Shown: positions 43,843-52,746 of the stretch, one piece after another | How positions within the stretch are numbered: the first letter of the stretch is position 1 | Layout: every line of letters begins with the position of its first letter | Notes under the pieces: generated by a model | Databases searched by the model: none | Seen by the model: only the letters and a program-made list of their open reading frames with translations | What the model was told of the DNA's origin: nothing | NCBI RefSeq assembly: GCF_003369575.1 | Contig: NZ_PIOC01000024.1 | Location: 42,207-106,206, forward strand | Reading direction: 5' to 3' | Length of the DNA stretch: 64,000 nucleotides | Origin: Oceanobacillus arenosus | Lineage (GTDB): Bacteria; Bacillota; Bacilli; Bacillales; Amphibacillaceae | Program-made: the position numbers and the translations under genes

Positions 43843-44478
43843 GGGGACGTTACGGATTCGACAGGGGTAGTTCGAGCTCAGGTTGCGCGTCGAGGTTACG
43901 GCTCGTAAAACGTTAAACGCCTTATAAATGGCAAAGAAAACAATTACTCTTTAGCAGCTGCGTAAGTAGCACTAAAGGATCCTTCCTGCCGTCGCCCGTG
44001 GGGCAGATTGAAGGGTCTCAACTTTAAGCGGGCTATTACGAACATCCACCGTCTGAGGATGCTCGTTGAATCTAATCAGACTAGCTTTCACAACGCCTGT
44101 TGGTAGGCAGAGTGATAAGCGAAATACGAATATACCAACTACACGTGTAGAAGCCTGAGTGGCGTTGCCTCTGGACGTGGGTTCGATTAATAAATTAGTC
44201 GCCTTTTGTGGTAACACAGAAGTGAAAATTCGGCTTTATCGGTGAAACCTAAGTTGCATCCTTGGCAATAAGGCAATACCGAGTGGTATGTGGAGCAATC
44301 CAACAGCCATCTATCGACTTATAGGCTGCCAATTTGGTAGTACTAAGATACGAAATCCTGCCAACCGTGGTAAATATACATTTCGTATAATACGCCGAGG
44401 GACCTTGAATTTCAAGGTTCAAGATATAGTCAGTGCCATGTCGAAAGCATGGAAGAGCATGTCCCACCGTCTCCACCA
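43843..44478 (+). ncRNA. ssrA: tmRNA (ssrA), interrupted by a group I intron
   Basis: The 5' GGGGACG pairs with CGTCTCC at the 3' end, and CCA is encoded (44476-44478). GTTACGGATTCGACAGGGGT follows the 5' acceptor strand as in other tmRNAs. The tag reading frame at 43930-43965 encodes GKENNYSLAAA then stop. The T-arm is split: GGGTTCGAT ends at 44187 and TCCCACC resumes at 44462. Removing the insert restores GGTTCGATTCCCACC and a mature RNA of 362 nt, normal for bacilli. Confidence 0.96.
44188..44461 (+). ncRNA. Group I self-splicing intron in the tmRNA T-loop
   Basis: The 274-nt insert has classical group I features. The exon end CGAT pairs with intron GTCG (44198-44201) with a U-G pair exactly at the 5' splice site, extended by TAAT/ATTA. 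AAGATATAGTC (44420-44430) is the conserved P7 3' strand. CCTTGAA/TTCAAGG just before it forms a P8-like hairpin, CCATG/CATGG after it a P9-like one, and the last base is G. There is no room for a homing endonuclease. The open frames across it are incidental. Confidence 0.9.
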
Positions 44479-44504
44479 ATACATAATGTTGGTGGTTTTT
44501 TTAT
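44473..44504 (+). terminator. ssrA terminator
   Basis: CCACCAA (starting inside the 3' CCA end) pairs with TTGGTGG and is followed by seven T. Confidence 0.88.
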
Positions 44505-44510
44505 TTGTGA

Positions 44511-44581
44511 TTTGAAGTATAAACTTGCCACTCTGGCAAGTTTATACTTCAAAAAACTCTTGGCAAAGATATACTTCAATT
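44511..44581. repeat. Perfect 20-bp inverted repeat plus a third half-site
   Basis: The arms at 44511-44530 and 44534-44553 are exact complements of each other with a three-base spacer CTC; the right arm reads TGGCAAGTTTATACTTCAAA. A third, imperfect copy TTGGCAAAGATATACTTCAA follows at 44560. There is no T-run on either side, so it is not an obvious terminator. It marks the boundary between ssrA and the accessory region. Confidence 0.88.
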
Positions 44582-44699
44582 AAGTGAAAAAAACATTACT
44601 CATCTTATGAATATAAATGTTGAACAGAGCAATTCATATAGAAATTTGTCTTGACTTTTGTACTTGATAGACGCTTATGTGATACCCAAGGGTCTCGCA

Positions 44700-45434
44700 C
44701 TAAAAATGGTAGGTATTTGGTTCAATCTTTTCCTTGTTCCCTTTCACATGGGCCTTTACCCATGTCTTTTTTCCTGAAGGCAGGGTTCGCCAGTGTCCTC
44801 TAACCGTCCATGCTTCTTTCATTCGTTGATACGCACGTCTTTCTTCATCGGTTACAGGGGTAAGTGGAATTTTCACATTGTAAACCACCATCTTAATTGG
44901 CCGAGTGTTTCTCTTTTTTCCGTTTTTCGTCTTTTTAGTGACTTTTTTCCGAACAGTCTCAAAAGATACTCGCTCTTTCACATCCCGATACAGTTCCATG
45001 TAATTCATCAAGGCGATATGGCTTGAGGTAATAGCGTCCAGGTAATGGACAGCATGTTCTTTTTTTAGATCGATACGATTATTCGTGTTTATCGTAAGGT
45101 TACTTTTTAACTCAGCATAATTCTTGATGCCTTCTAAAATATGCTCCACCTGGTTCTCGCCAATCGACCGATAAATTTCATAATAGACCCGCACATCGTC
45201 CAATTGTTTGAAATACAGTAAATGCAATTGGGGGGTTAAGCCTTGTGCCTTCACAAATGCTTGATCGTACTTCATGTTTGGGTCAAGTTCCTGCAAAATC
45301 ACGCCTTCTTCCAACACAGGGCGAAAGTCATTAAAGGCTCCTTCGTGAATATTAAGCCACCAGTCATCTAAATGTTTCGAATCCTCTGCTGACAGTAAAA
45401 TCCTATCCACTTTATCTAGTCTTTCAAAATTCAC
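44700..45434 (-). CDS. Hypothetical protein
   Basis: A protein of about 244 residues that I do not recognise. No signal peptide or membrane segment is seen. The middle is charged and likely helical, around residue 180 there is a very basic stretch (VRKKVTKKTKNGKKRNTRP), and the end carries VRGHWRTLPSGKKTWVKAHV, a pattern I associate with mobile-element hypothetical proteins. The GTG start at 45434 is chosen because GGAGGTG lies 6-7 bases upstream; the frame is open 12 codons further. It could be a nucleic-acid-binding protein of an integrated element. Confidence 0.65.
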   Translation of the reverse strand: MNFERLDKVDRILLSAEDSKHLDDWWLNIHEGAFNDFRPVLEEGVILQELDPNMKYDQAFVKAQGLTPQLHLLYFKQLDDVRVYYEIYRSIGENQVEHILEGIKNYAELKSNLTINTNNRIDLKKEHAVHYLDAITSSHIALMNYMELYRDVKERVSFETVRKKVTKKTKNGKKRNTRPIKMVVYNVKIPLTPVTDEERRAYQRMKEAWTVRGHWRTLPSGKKTWVKAHVKGNKEKIEPNTYHF

Positions 45435-45663
45435 AATGTCCACCTCCAGTTCTTTTTTCCATAGTACCAAACCTTCCTACTATAAATGGTAATGAAAAAT
45501 TCATAATAAGAGACTTTGACTTCAGTACCTCAGGTCCAATTGTCTAGTGTAATACCTGATTATTTAGAATCATTTAGTGTTTTATTTAATCTTTTACTGT
45601 AAAATAGGAATTGACAATAGGCAAAATATACTAGGAATAAGATAAAGCGAGGAGGACAATAGC

Positions 45664-45981
45664 ATGATAGAAAAGATTAGGATTAAGGAAGTAGCATCCT
45701 ATGATCCAACGGGAATTGAAGTTAATTTGAGTAAGATCAACTACATTTACGGAAGCAATGGTACGGGAAAAACTACTTTTTCTGAATTGCTGCGAAATAG
45801 GGATAATCAAAAATTCTCTTCTTGTAATATAGAATGGAAGCAAGGCAGTCCTGACTTTGATTTGTTTGTTTATAATAGAAATTTTATTCAAGAGAATTTC
45901 AGTATTCACAACGATATTAAAGGTATTTTTACTCTCGGGAAAGAATCTACTGAAATATTAGCCTTAATTGATAAGAAATGA
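45664..45981 (+). CDS. RloC/PrrC-like ATPase, N-terminal fragment with Walker A
   Basis: The first 105 residues of an AAA_13 (PrrC/RloC-type) ABC ATPase. Walker A YGSNGTGKTT is at about residues 29-38, and FVYNRNFIQENFS and KGIFTLGKES are typical of the family. The stop overlaps the start of the next reading frame in an ATGA (45978-45981). One added A at 45976-45978 would join both into a single protein of about 755 residues. GGAGG lies before the ATG. It may be a frameshifted gene or two coupled halves of a working enzyme. Confidence 0.72.
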   Translation: MIEKIRIKEVASYDPTGIEVNLSKINYIYGSNGTGKTTFSELLRNRDNQKFSSCNIEWKQGSPDFDLFVYNRNFIQENFSIHNDIKGIFTLGKESTEILALIDKK

Positions 45982-47927
45982 AGGATGCAGAAAAACATCA
46001 AGAGCGGATTGGAAATTTAGAAAATAACATAAAGGAAAAAAATGAGCAGTTAGATATCTTAAAAACAAATTTTACGAATCAATGTTGGGATTTAAAACAA
46101 AAGTATGATGAAAACTTCAAAGAGGCATTTACTGGTCTTCGAAATAATAGAGAGAAATTTATGGAAAAGTGTTTGAGTGAGGCCGAGAATAACAACAGTG
46201 AACTGTATACATATGAAGAATTAAATAGAAGAGTGGAATCCGTTTTTAAAAACTCACGAGTAAAAATCAGTCCAATTCCAGAGATTCAATTTGATAGTTC
46301 TTTAGAAGAACTATCAATATTTCAAACAAAAATAATAGGTAAAAAGGATATAGATATTGCTAGATTAATATCTGAACTAAATTTAAGCGACTGGGTACAA
46401 CAAGGGCACAGACATATGGATGGTACGGATGGTATTTGTCCATTTTGCCAACAGGAGTTACCTGGGAGTTTTAAGGAAAAGTTGGATGAGTATTTTGATG
46501 AAACATTCACTGAACAAATACAAATTCTTAATTCATCCATAGAAAAATACGAAAGAGATACAATTGGCTTTTTTGAACAGTACAATTTTCTTATAACTGA
46601 GGACATACCTTTTATTAATAAAGAGAAAATCACATCCCTATTTGAAATAGTGAATTCAACATATAAGGAAAACATTCAGTTGCTCGAAAGGAAGAGAAAT
46701 GAACCAAGTAGAAGTATTGAGTTAAATTCAATTACAAGCTACCTTGAGCAGATAAAATCAGAGGTTGAACAGGCAAATGTACAAATTTCAGAGTTAAATA
46801 GGGTAATTGACAATATCAAAGAAGAAAAGGAAAGGTTAATAAAAGATATATGGAGATTTATCGTTGAAGTGAATATGAGTAATTATGACAATTACATGAG
46901 TAATTTTGGAAGAGAGAATAGAGCTTTAGTTGGAATGAAGCAGGACAAGGCCAAACAAGTAGGATTCAAAAGGAAACTGGAAGAAGAGGCGATTGAGCTT
47001 CAAAATCAGTTAACAAGTGTTTTACCTTCTATTAACGAAATTAATACGCTTCTTAAATCATTTGGGTTCACAAATTTCCAGTTAGCAGAATCTGATGAAC
47101 AGGGTAATTACAAGATTGTAAGAGAAAATGGTGAAGATGCAAACGAAACGTTAAGTGAAGGAGAGAAAACCTTTATTATCTTCCTGTATTTCTATCAGCT
47201 TATTAATGGAAGTAATGATCAGGATAAAGTTAATACAGCAAGGGTAGTTGCGATTGATGACCCGATTTCTAGCCTAGACAGTAATATACTATTTATGGTA
47301 AGTAATCTGATAAATAATTTGAAGAAAAAGGTAAGAAGTAATGACACGAACTTTAAACAATTGATTATTTTGACTCATATTGTATATTTTCATAAGGAAA
47401 TTTCATTTAATAAAGATTATGGTAGTAAAAAACTAAATGATGAAACCTTTTGGATTTTAAGAAAGACAGACAATACATCTCAAATAACTAAGTATGAAGA
47501 AAATCCTATTAAAAATTCATATGAGCTTCTTTGGAAAGAATTAAAGGAAAACCCAAATTCAATAACAACGCCAAACATTATGAGAAGAATCTTGGAGAAT
47601 TACTTTAAATTCTTCGGTAATATTGATGTTAATAAAATTATTGAAGAATTTCCTGATGAAGATAAGGTTGTTTGCAATTCTTTACTGTCCTGGGCCAACG
47701 ATGGCTCACATCATGTGAACGATGATTTATATATCGACAGCAATCAAGAACAGAATATAATCTATTTTGAAGTATTTAGAAAGATCTTTATTAATTCTAA
47801 TCATGAGTCTCATTTCAACATGATGATGGGGAACATTGATAGTGAAGCGGAGAATAACGAAGCAAACGATGAGGCTAAAAAGGAAATACAAGAGGCATTG
47901 GCCCAAGCAGCGGTTGGTAAAGAATAA
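45978..47927 (+). CDS. RloC-like ATPase/putative anticodon nuclease, main part
   Basis: 649 residues continuing the previous frame. Coiled coil (1-95), a zinc-hook-like CPFC at 154-157, more coiled coil (220-355), ABC signature TLSEGEKT (391-398), Walker B with D-loop VVAIDDPISSLDS (423-435) and H-loop ILTH (464-467). The C-terminal part holds R536-X3-E540 and His578/579, which resembles the Arg-Glu-His triad of PrrC/RloC anticodon nucleases. Such enzymes cleave tRNA on phage infection or DNA damage. The nuclease assignment is inferred; the ATPase family is clear. Confidence 0.75.
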   Translation: MKDAEKHQERIGNLENNIKEKNEQLDILKTNFTNQCWDLKQKYDENFKEAFTGLRNNREKFMEKCLSEAENNNSELYTYEELNRRVESVFKNSRVKISPIPEIQFDSSLEELSIFQTKIIGKKDIDIARLISELNLSDWVQQGHRHMDGTDGICPFCQQELPGSFKEKLDEYFDETFTEQIQILNSSIEKYERDTIGFFEQYNFLITEDIPFINKEKITSLFEIVNSTYKENIQLLERKRNEPSRSIELNSITSYLEQIKSEVEQANVQISELNRVIDNIKEEKERLIKDIWRFIVEVNMSNYDNYMSNFGRENRALVGMKQDKAKQVGFKRKLEEEAIELQNQLTSVLPSINEINTLLKSFGFTNFQLAESDEQGNYKIVRENGEDANETLSEGEKTFIIFLYFYQLINGSNDQDKVNTARVVAIDDPISSLDSNILFMVSNLINNLKKKVRSNDTNFKQLIILTHIVYFHKEISFNKDYGSKKLNDETFWILRKTDNTSQITKYEENPIKNSYELLWKELKENPNSITTPNIMRRILENYFKFFGNIDVNKIIEEFPDEDKVVCNSLLSWANDGSHHVNDDLYIDSNQEQNIIYFEVFRKIFINSNHESHFNMMMGNIDSEAENNEANDEAKKEIQEALAQAAVGKE

Positions 47928-47948
47928 TTTACAAGGAGGGTACCATAG

Positions 47949-48812
47949 TGTTAAAAACGATCCATTACGACCTTACAACCTTTGAAGGTACAATACATTC
48001 ACTCGGAAGATACTTAATTTAGCTGAAAGAGAAATTAGTAAATATATCGCTAATAATAAGGATAATTATGACAGCGATGAGTTCATTGAATCGTTTCAAA
48101 TAACAGATGAACAAATGCTGTCAAGTGAGCTTATAATGTCCTCCCTCCATGTTACTACTAATAATGATGAATGTTCGAGTATTAAAAAATATGGGCTAAT
48201 TAATTTGCAACAAGCTATATTGTTAGACACTCCATTAAATAAATACTTACAAAATCATGGTGTCCAAATAGATTTAGCAAAGAAACAAATTCATTATAAA
48301 GGGGAAATTTACGAAATAGCCAAGGATTATCGAGGTCTTGCAGGAAGAGATTCAGCCGAATGGGTGAGTTTTAAATTATTTGAGGATTACCAAATTAATT
48401 CGTTCTTTTCTAGTGAAAATGTACTAAATTATGGAGGGAACGTGAATGAAAATCCCGAATTCTTATATAATTTAGCACAACTTCTGAAAGATGGAAAAAT
48501 AAAATATGATTGGATGAATAACAACAAAAAAAATGCTACATAATTAAGTTCGAAGCTCCTCTTAGTAATATTAATAATTTTTATCATAGGATTTACACAG
48601 AAAATCTTGAGGAAAATGAAATTGATTTGATGAATAGAAAATGGATTATTGAAAAATCATTATCAATTTTAAATGATGGAATTTTCCATGGTGGTTATAC
48701 TGACGAAATTCATTGTGAATTGAAACCAAGTGTTTCTATACCGTTTAGTAGTATTATAAAAATATATACTCCAAACGAATATGTAAAGGAATACAAAGTA
48801 ATTAAAGAATGA
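47949..48812 (+). pseudogene. Decayed gene downstream of the RloC-like ATPase
   Basis: Three pieces in different frames read as one protein of about 287 residues: a GTG start after GGAGGG (VLKTIHYDLTTFEG), a middle part from about 48019 to 48540 (LAEREISKYIANN, later MSSLHVTTNNDECSSIKKYG) and a last part to 48812 (YIIKFEAPLSNINNF, ending EYVKEYKVIKE). The second break is at eight A (48526-48533). I do not recognise the family. It starts 21 bases after the ATPase gene, so it was probably part of the same defence operon. Confidence 0.6.
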
Positions 48813-48950
48813 AATAGAAAATCATAAAGTCTCTTTAGGGATCTTTTTCACTATTGGCAATAACTAAATAATTATGTAGTTACTACCAGTCTTCTTTCCA
48901 TATTCTTGTTCTATTATATCTCCCTGTAACTTTCATCTTCCCTGATGGAA

Positions 48951-49459
48951 CTAAGTTGGTACCCTAACAGCAAAGGAAGTGGGAAGGGCAGCGGACAGCA
49001 CAATATGTATTCAATCGTTTTTCAATAAAGTTTAATATCGATTCGGGGGTCGGTACCATTTCGTCCCTTTTTATTTTTCCCAAACTCGGGAGAAAGTCCC
49101 ACCAAATCCTTTGTAGTTGCTGGAATCAATAGATATCCAATCCCTTTTCAATTGTTTTCCTCACCCTATAAATCCAACGGATTTTCAATCTCTATTCAGT
49201 GTATTTCCTAACTGTAACTCCATCCTAAAATTGTTGCATTTCCAATCTTTTATCCAGATTCCCGTCATACTTTTACCCAATTATGGGGAATAACTTAGTT
49301 ACAATGGCGGAATATTCTATACAACCCAGACGGGATATTTCGGGTCTTTTTCGGTCGTTTGGGGGAAGAACTTAGTTCCATTGCCTTCAGGCGTAAAAGA
49401 GGGGATGAGGCTATGGGGAAGAAGGGGTTATGGGGGATTTGGGGGAGGTACCAACTAAG
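48951..49459. repeat. 509-bp non-coding element bounded by inverted repeats
   Basis: CTAAGTTGGTACC (48951-48963) and GGTACCAACTAAG (49447-49459) are inverted copies with one mismatch; the internal GGTACC at 49053 and ACTTAGTTMC-like motifs at about 49289 and 49369 recur. The plus strand is rich in T and C on the left and in G and A on the right. No gene fits within. It may be a small non-autonomous mobile element. The rest of the 1.1-kb gap before tetR (48813-48950 and 49460-49802) shows only one 24-bp repeat. Confidence 0.55.
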
Positions 49460-49587
49460 AAACAGATACATATAGTAGACGAGTAGAAATGGGCATTAGA
49501 GGAATGAGGAAAGAGTTAGGTTATAAATATTTTGAATATATGGTAAAATAAGAGCGGACTATAGAGTTTGTGAAAAAGTGTACTTAC

Positions 49588-49615
49588 ACTAATGGGGCAG
49601 AATAGTGTAAGATGA
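49588..49615 (+). repeat. Dispersed repeat, single unit (copy A)
   Basis: ACTAATGGGGCAGAATAGTG followed by TAAGATGA matches the second unit of the dispersed repeat found at 57419, 58883 and 62235. Confidence 0.65.
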
Positions 49616-49802
49616 AAATTTTATTTAATAAACAATTTTTCTCTTGGTTGAAATATTGAATGAGAAAAAATCACTATCCGATGGTTCTAAAGCATAGAGA
49701 AATGTCATAATAATTACTGGAGTTATTTATTGATGGATTGTTTTCTAAATGATATCGTAGGGTATATAAGGTAAAGGATAAGCAATATTTTTTTAGAGAA
49801 AT

Positions 49803-49818
49803 GAGAATGACCGTTCTC
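49803..49818. promoter_or_regulatory. Operator 1 of the TetR regulator
   Basis: GAGAATGACCGTTCTC is a near-perfect palindrome (GAGAAYG half-sites) located 84 bases before the tetR start. The same site recurs at 50499-50514. Confidence 0.72.
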
Positions 49819-49901
49819 AAAACGAACTTCTTAGTACTTAAAGGCTTTTTAAACGACGGTCTAAAGAGCTGCTATAGATTGTGTGGAAGGAGGGGAATTG
49901 G

Positions 49902-50477
49902 ATGGCAAGAATAAAAGAATATGATGAAAATGAAGTATTACAAAAAGCTATGGTACTCTTTTGGAAACAAGGCTATGAAAAAACTTCGATGCAAGATTTA
50001 GTCACGCATATGGGAATCCATCGCAGAAGTATTTACGATACATTTGGCGATAAGCACACGTTATTTATGAAAGCGTTGGAACGCTATGAAGAATTAGTAG
50101 GGACCAAGATAAATTCACAAGTAAAGCCACTGGATTCGGTAAAACAGGCCATCAGGCGTTTATTTGAGATTGCAATTTATAAAAATAAAAAAGAACCTAT
50201 TGGTTGTTTAACGGTAAATACAGCAGTTGAATTATCCCTACATGACGAAGAAGTAGCAGAGAAAGTTGTGGATAGTTTCTCAAATACTGAAAAATTACTG
50301 TACGAGCTATTGCTACGAGGTCAAACATTGGGGGAAATATCCAATCATCACAATGCGAAAAGTCTCTCCCTGTTTATTCATAATTCATTAGTGGGATTGC
50401 GAGTATTAGCGAAAACGAGCGATGATAGAGAAAAATTGGAAAGCATTATCGATATGACACTGTCTGTTTTGGATTAA
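49902..50477 (+). CDS. TetR/AcrR family transcriptional regulator
   Basis: A 191-residue repressor. The N-terminal helix-turn-helix is clear (VLFWKQGYEKTSMQDLVTHM, then GIHRRSIYDTFGDKHTLF), followed by an all-helical ligand-binding domain. ATG 49902 follows AAGGAGGGG by 7 bases. Matching palindromes lie upstream and just downstream of the gene, so it probably represses itself and the redox genes that follow. The inducer is unknown; the neighbours (oxidoreductase, old yellow enzyme) suggest electrophiles or quinones. Confidence 0.87.
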   Translation: MARIKEYDENEVLQKAMVLFWKQGYEKTSMQDLVTHMGIHRRSIYDTFGDKHTLFMKALERYEELVGTKINSQVKPLDSVKQAIRRLFEIAIYKNKKEPIGCLTVNTAVELSLHDEEVAEKVVDSFSNTEKLLYELLLRGQTLGEISNHHNAKSLSLFIHNSLVGLRVLAKTSDDREKLESIIDMTLSVLD

Positions 50478-50498
50478 TCTTTCTTTTTTTACCCTTTT

Positions 50499-50514
50499 GA
50501 GAATGCTCGTTCTC
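50499..50514. promoter_or_regulatory. Operator 2 of the TetR regulator
   Basis: GAGAATGCTCGTTCTC differs from operator 1 at only two central positions and lies 22 bases after the tetR stop, upstream of the oxidoreductase gene. Confidence 0.72.
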
Positions 50515-50736
50515 GAATTGTTTCAATTAAAAATGTACGTATACCTGTAGAGTAAATTGTTTCCTTTACAAGGTATTGGACACGAAAGAAATCATTTACC
50601 AGGATGAAATTGTCGATCATCACGAAGCACCGGTGAATGATGAAAATTGAGCTGGAGATTTCAATCTTGAAGGCAAAAGAATGCTTGTTAAACAATAAAG
50701 TATCTTGTGAATTCTTGTTATTTGGAGGTGGAGATA

Positions 50737-51735
50737 ATGAAAGCGATGGTAATTGATAAGTATGGAAAGATTCCATTACGTTTGACGAAAATGCCCGTAC
50801 CTGAAATTGGTGAATATGAGGTACTCACAGAAATTCATGCAGCTAGTATTAATCCGCTTGATTTTAGGATACGCAATGGGGAGGTGAAATTGTTAATTAA
50901 ATATAAAATGCCACTAATCCTTGGGAATGACTTTTCTGGTGTTGTGACAAAGGTTGGTACAAAAGTGACTGGCTTTAGGGTCGGAAATGAAGTATATGGT
51001 CGTCCACGTGAGAGTAAAGTCGGAACTTTTGCTGAATATATTTCTATTCATGAAGATGACATAGCCTTAAAACCTAAAAATATAAGCTTTGAGGAAGCGG
51101 CATCGATTCCACTGGTTGGATTAACTTCATATCAAGCCTTACATGAAATACTTCAATTGCAAAAAGGGCAAAAGATATTGATTCACGCTGGTGCTGGTGG
51201 TGTCGGAACTTTTGCTATTCAACTAGCAAAATTAATGGGTGCCACTGTTGGAACGACTGCTAGTGAAGACGGTAGGGAATTAGTTCAATCCCTCGGTGCA
51301 GATGAAATCATTAATTACAAAACAGATAAATTTGAAGATATACTGGGAAATTATGATGCAATATTCGACACGCTTGGGGGCACAGCGCTTGAGAAATCCT
51401 TCGACGTTCTTAAAAATGGAGGAAAAATTGTATCCATTTCAGGATTACCAAATGCTCGTTTTGCTAAAGAACGGGGATTAGGATTTTTAAAAACGATGTT
51501 GCTCTCCGTAGTAAGTAAAAAACTTACTACACTTGAAAAAAAGCAAAATGTTCAATATAGGTATTTGTTTATGAAGCCGAGTGGCGAACAATTACGTATC
51601 ATTGCAGACTTTATTGAATCTGGAAAAATCGAACCTGTAATCGATAGAGTATTTTCCTTTGAAGATGCGCAAAAAGCAATAGAATATTCGGAATCAGGAA
51701 GAGCTAAAGGGAAAATTATATTGAAAATCAGGTAG
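50737..51735 (+). CDS. NADP-dependent quinone-oxidoreductase-like protein (MDR family)
   Basis: A zinc-independent medium-chain dehydrogenase/reductase of 332 residues. The N-terminal GroES-like domain contains EIHAASINPLDFRIRNGEV and LGNDFSGVV; the Rossmann domain has IHAGAGGVGTFAIQLAK (about residues 150-166), and the end carries FSFEDAQKAIEYSESGRAKG. It likely reduces quinones or enals with NADPH. ATG 50737 has GGAGGTGGAG upstream. It follows the second operator, so it is the likely TetR target. Confidence 0.85.
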   Translation: MKAMVIDKYGKIPLRLTKMPVPEIGEYEVLTEIHAASINPLDFRIRNGEVKLLIKYKMPLILGNDFSGVVTKVGTKVTGFRVGNEVYGRPRESKVGTFAEYISIHEDDIALKPKNISFEEAASIPLVGLTSYQALHEILQLQKGQKILIHAGAGGVGTFAIQLAKLMGATVGTTASEDGRELVQSLGADEIINYKTDKFEDILGNYDAIFDTLGGTALEKSFDVLKNGGKIVSISGLPNARFAKERGLGFLKTMLLSVVSKKLTTLEKKQNVQYRYLFMKPSGEQLRIIADFIESGKIEPVIDRVFSFEDAQKAIEYSESGRAKGKIILKIR

Positions 51736-51821
51736 CCATCACATGTACAGTAAGTCACAGCCAGACAGATAAAATCTAATTTAAAAATACTCGAACAATA
51801 AGTTCGAAAGGAGACTATACA

Positions 51822-52661
51822 ATGTCAACATTTACAATTCCAACTGAATCAAGTTATATCGAAGCTGAAGGGGTACGATTTGCCTATAGAAAGTTCGGCC
51901 AAGAAGCAGGAATTCCGCTAGTTTTCTTCATTCACTTCCGCGGAACAATGGAAAACTGGGATCCTATTATGATTGGTGCTTTAGCTGAAAATCGACCAAT
52001 TATTCTCTTTGATAATGCTGGTGTCGGTGAATCCAGTGGTGAAACTCCGCCTACTATAGCGGAGATGGCTAAAGATGCAGCGTCTTTTATTAAAGCACTT
52101 GGCTTAGAAAAAGTCGATATTCTTGGTTTTTCAATAGGAGGAATGGTTGCACAGGAATTAGCATTGCAACAGCCAAATATGGTACGACGCATCGTCTTGG
52201 CGGGTACATCTCCACGATCTGGTGTCAGTGAGCGTAGAGAAGGCGTGTATGAGGCGATGACTGAATCTAGTGGAAATGATGCTCGGGAGAATTTCTTGTT
52301 CCTATTTTACGGACCTACCGAAACGAGTCGAGCGGCTGGTATAGCTTCATTAAAACGAATCTTGGGTCAGAAAAAAGTGGAAAGCTCATCTCAAGTGACC
52401 GAGGCGCAATTCAAGGCAGTATCCGAATGGGCTCAGCGGGAACCTGAACAGAAATACGACTGGTTACAGAAGATTACGCAACCAGTACTCGTGACCAATG
52501 GGGTTGAAGACATCATGGTTGCGACTAAAAACAGTTACATTCTAACTGTAAACTTACCTAATGCCCAACTCATTATTTATCCAGACTCTGGTCACGGACA
52601 TCTATTCCAGTACCCAGAACAATTCGCTGGCGATGTAAATCGATTTCTTGATGCTGAGTAA
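51822..52661 (+). CDS. Alpha/beta hydrolase
   Basis: A 279-residue alpha/beta hydrolase of the haloperoxidase-like or 3-oxoadipate enol-lactonase-like group. FFIHFRGTMENWDP carries the oxyanion region with Phe-Arg in place of the usual Gly pair. FDNAGVGESSGETP follows, the nucleophile elbow is GFSIGGMVAQELAL, and the catalytic His is in DSGHGHLFQYP. GGAG precedes the ATG. Substrate unknown; it sits in the redox gene group behind the TetR gene. Confidence 0.82.
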   Translation: MSTFTIPTESSYIEAEGVRFAYRKFGQEAGIPLVFFIHFRGTMENWDPIMIGALAENRPIILFDNAGVGESSGETPPTIAEMAKDAASFIKALGLEKVDILGFSIGGMVAQELALQQPNMVRRIVLAGTSPRSGVSERREGVYEAMTESSGNDARENFLFLFYGPTETSRAAGIASLKRILGQKKVESSSQVTEAQFKAVSEWAQREPEQKYDWLQKITQPVLVTNGVEDIMVATKNSYILTVNLPNAQLIIYPDSGHGHLFQYPEQFAGDVNRFLDAE

Positions 52662-52746
52662 TGAAGAGGACAATTAGTCATAGATAATGAATTACTACTA
52701 ACCATCTTATACTTAAAGTGTATGAGAACAAAAAAGGAGAATGAAA

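Noticed and set aside
44249..44515. Overlapping reading frames of 75-76 codons on both strands
   Set aside because: They lie within the group I intron and tmRNA 3' end, whose RNA structure explains the sequence.
45611..45632. TTGACA and TATACT before the RloC-like gene as a promoter
   Set aside because: Spacing is only 10 bases, too short for sigma-A.
50579..50650. Possible protein remnant reading DTKEIIYQDEIVDHHEAP
   Set aside because: Looks like the tail of a lost gene between tetR and the oxidoreductase, but it is too short to assign.
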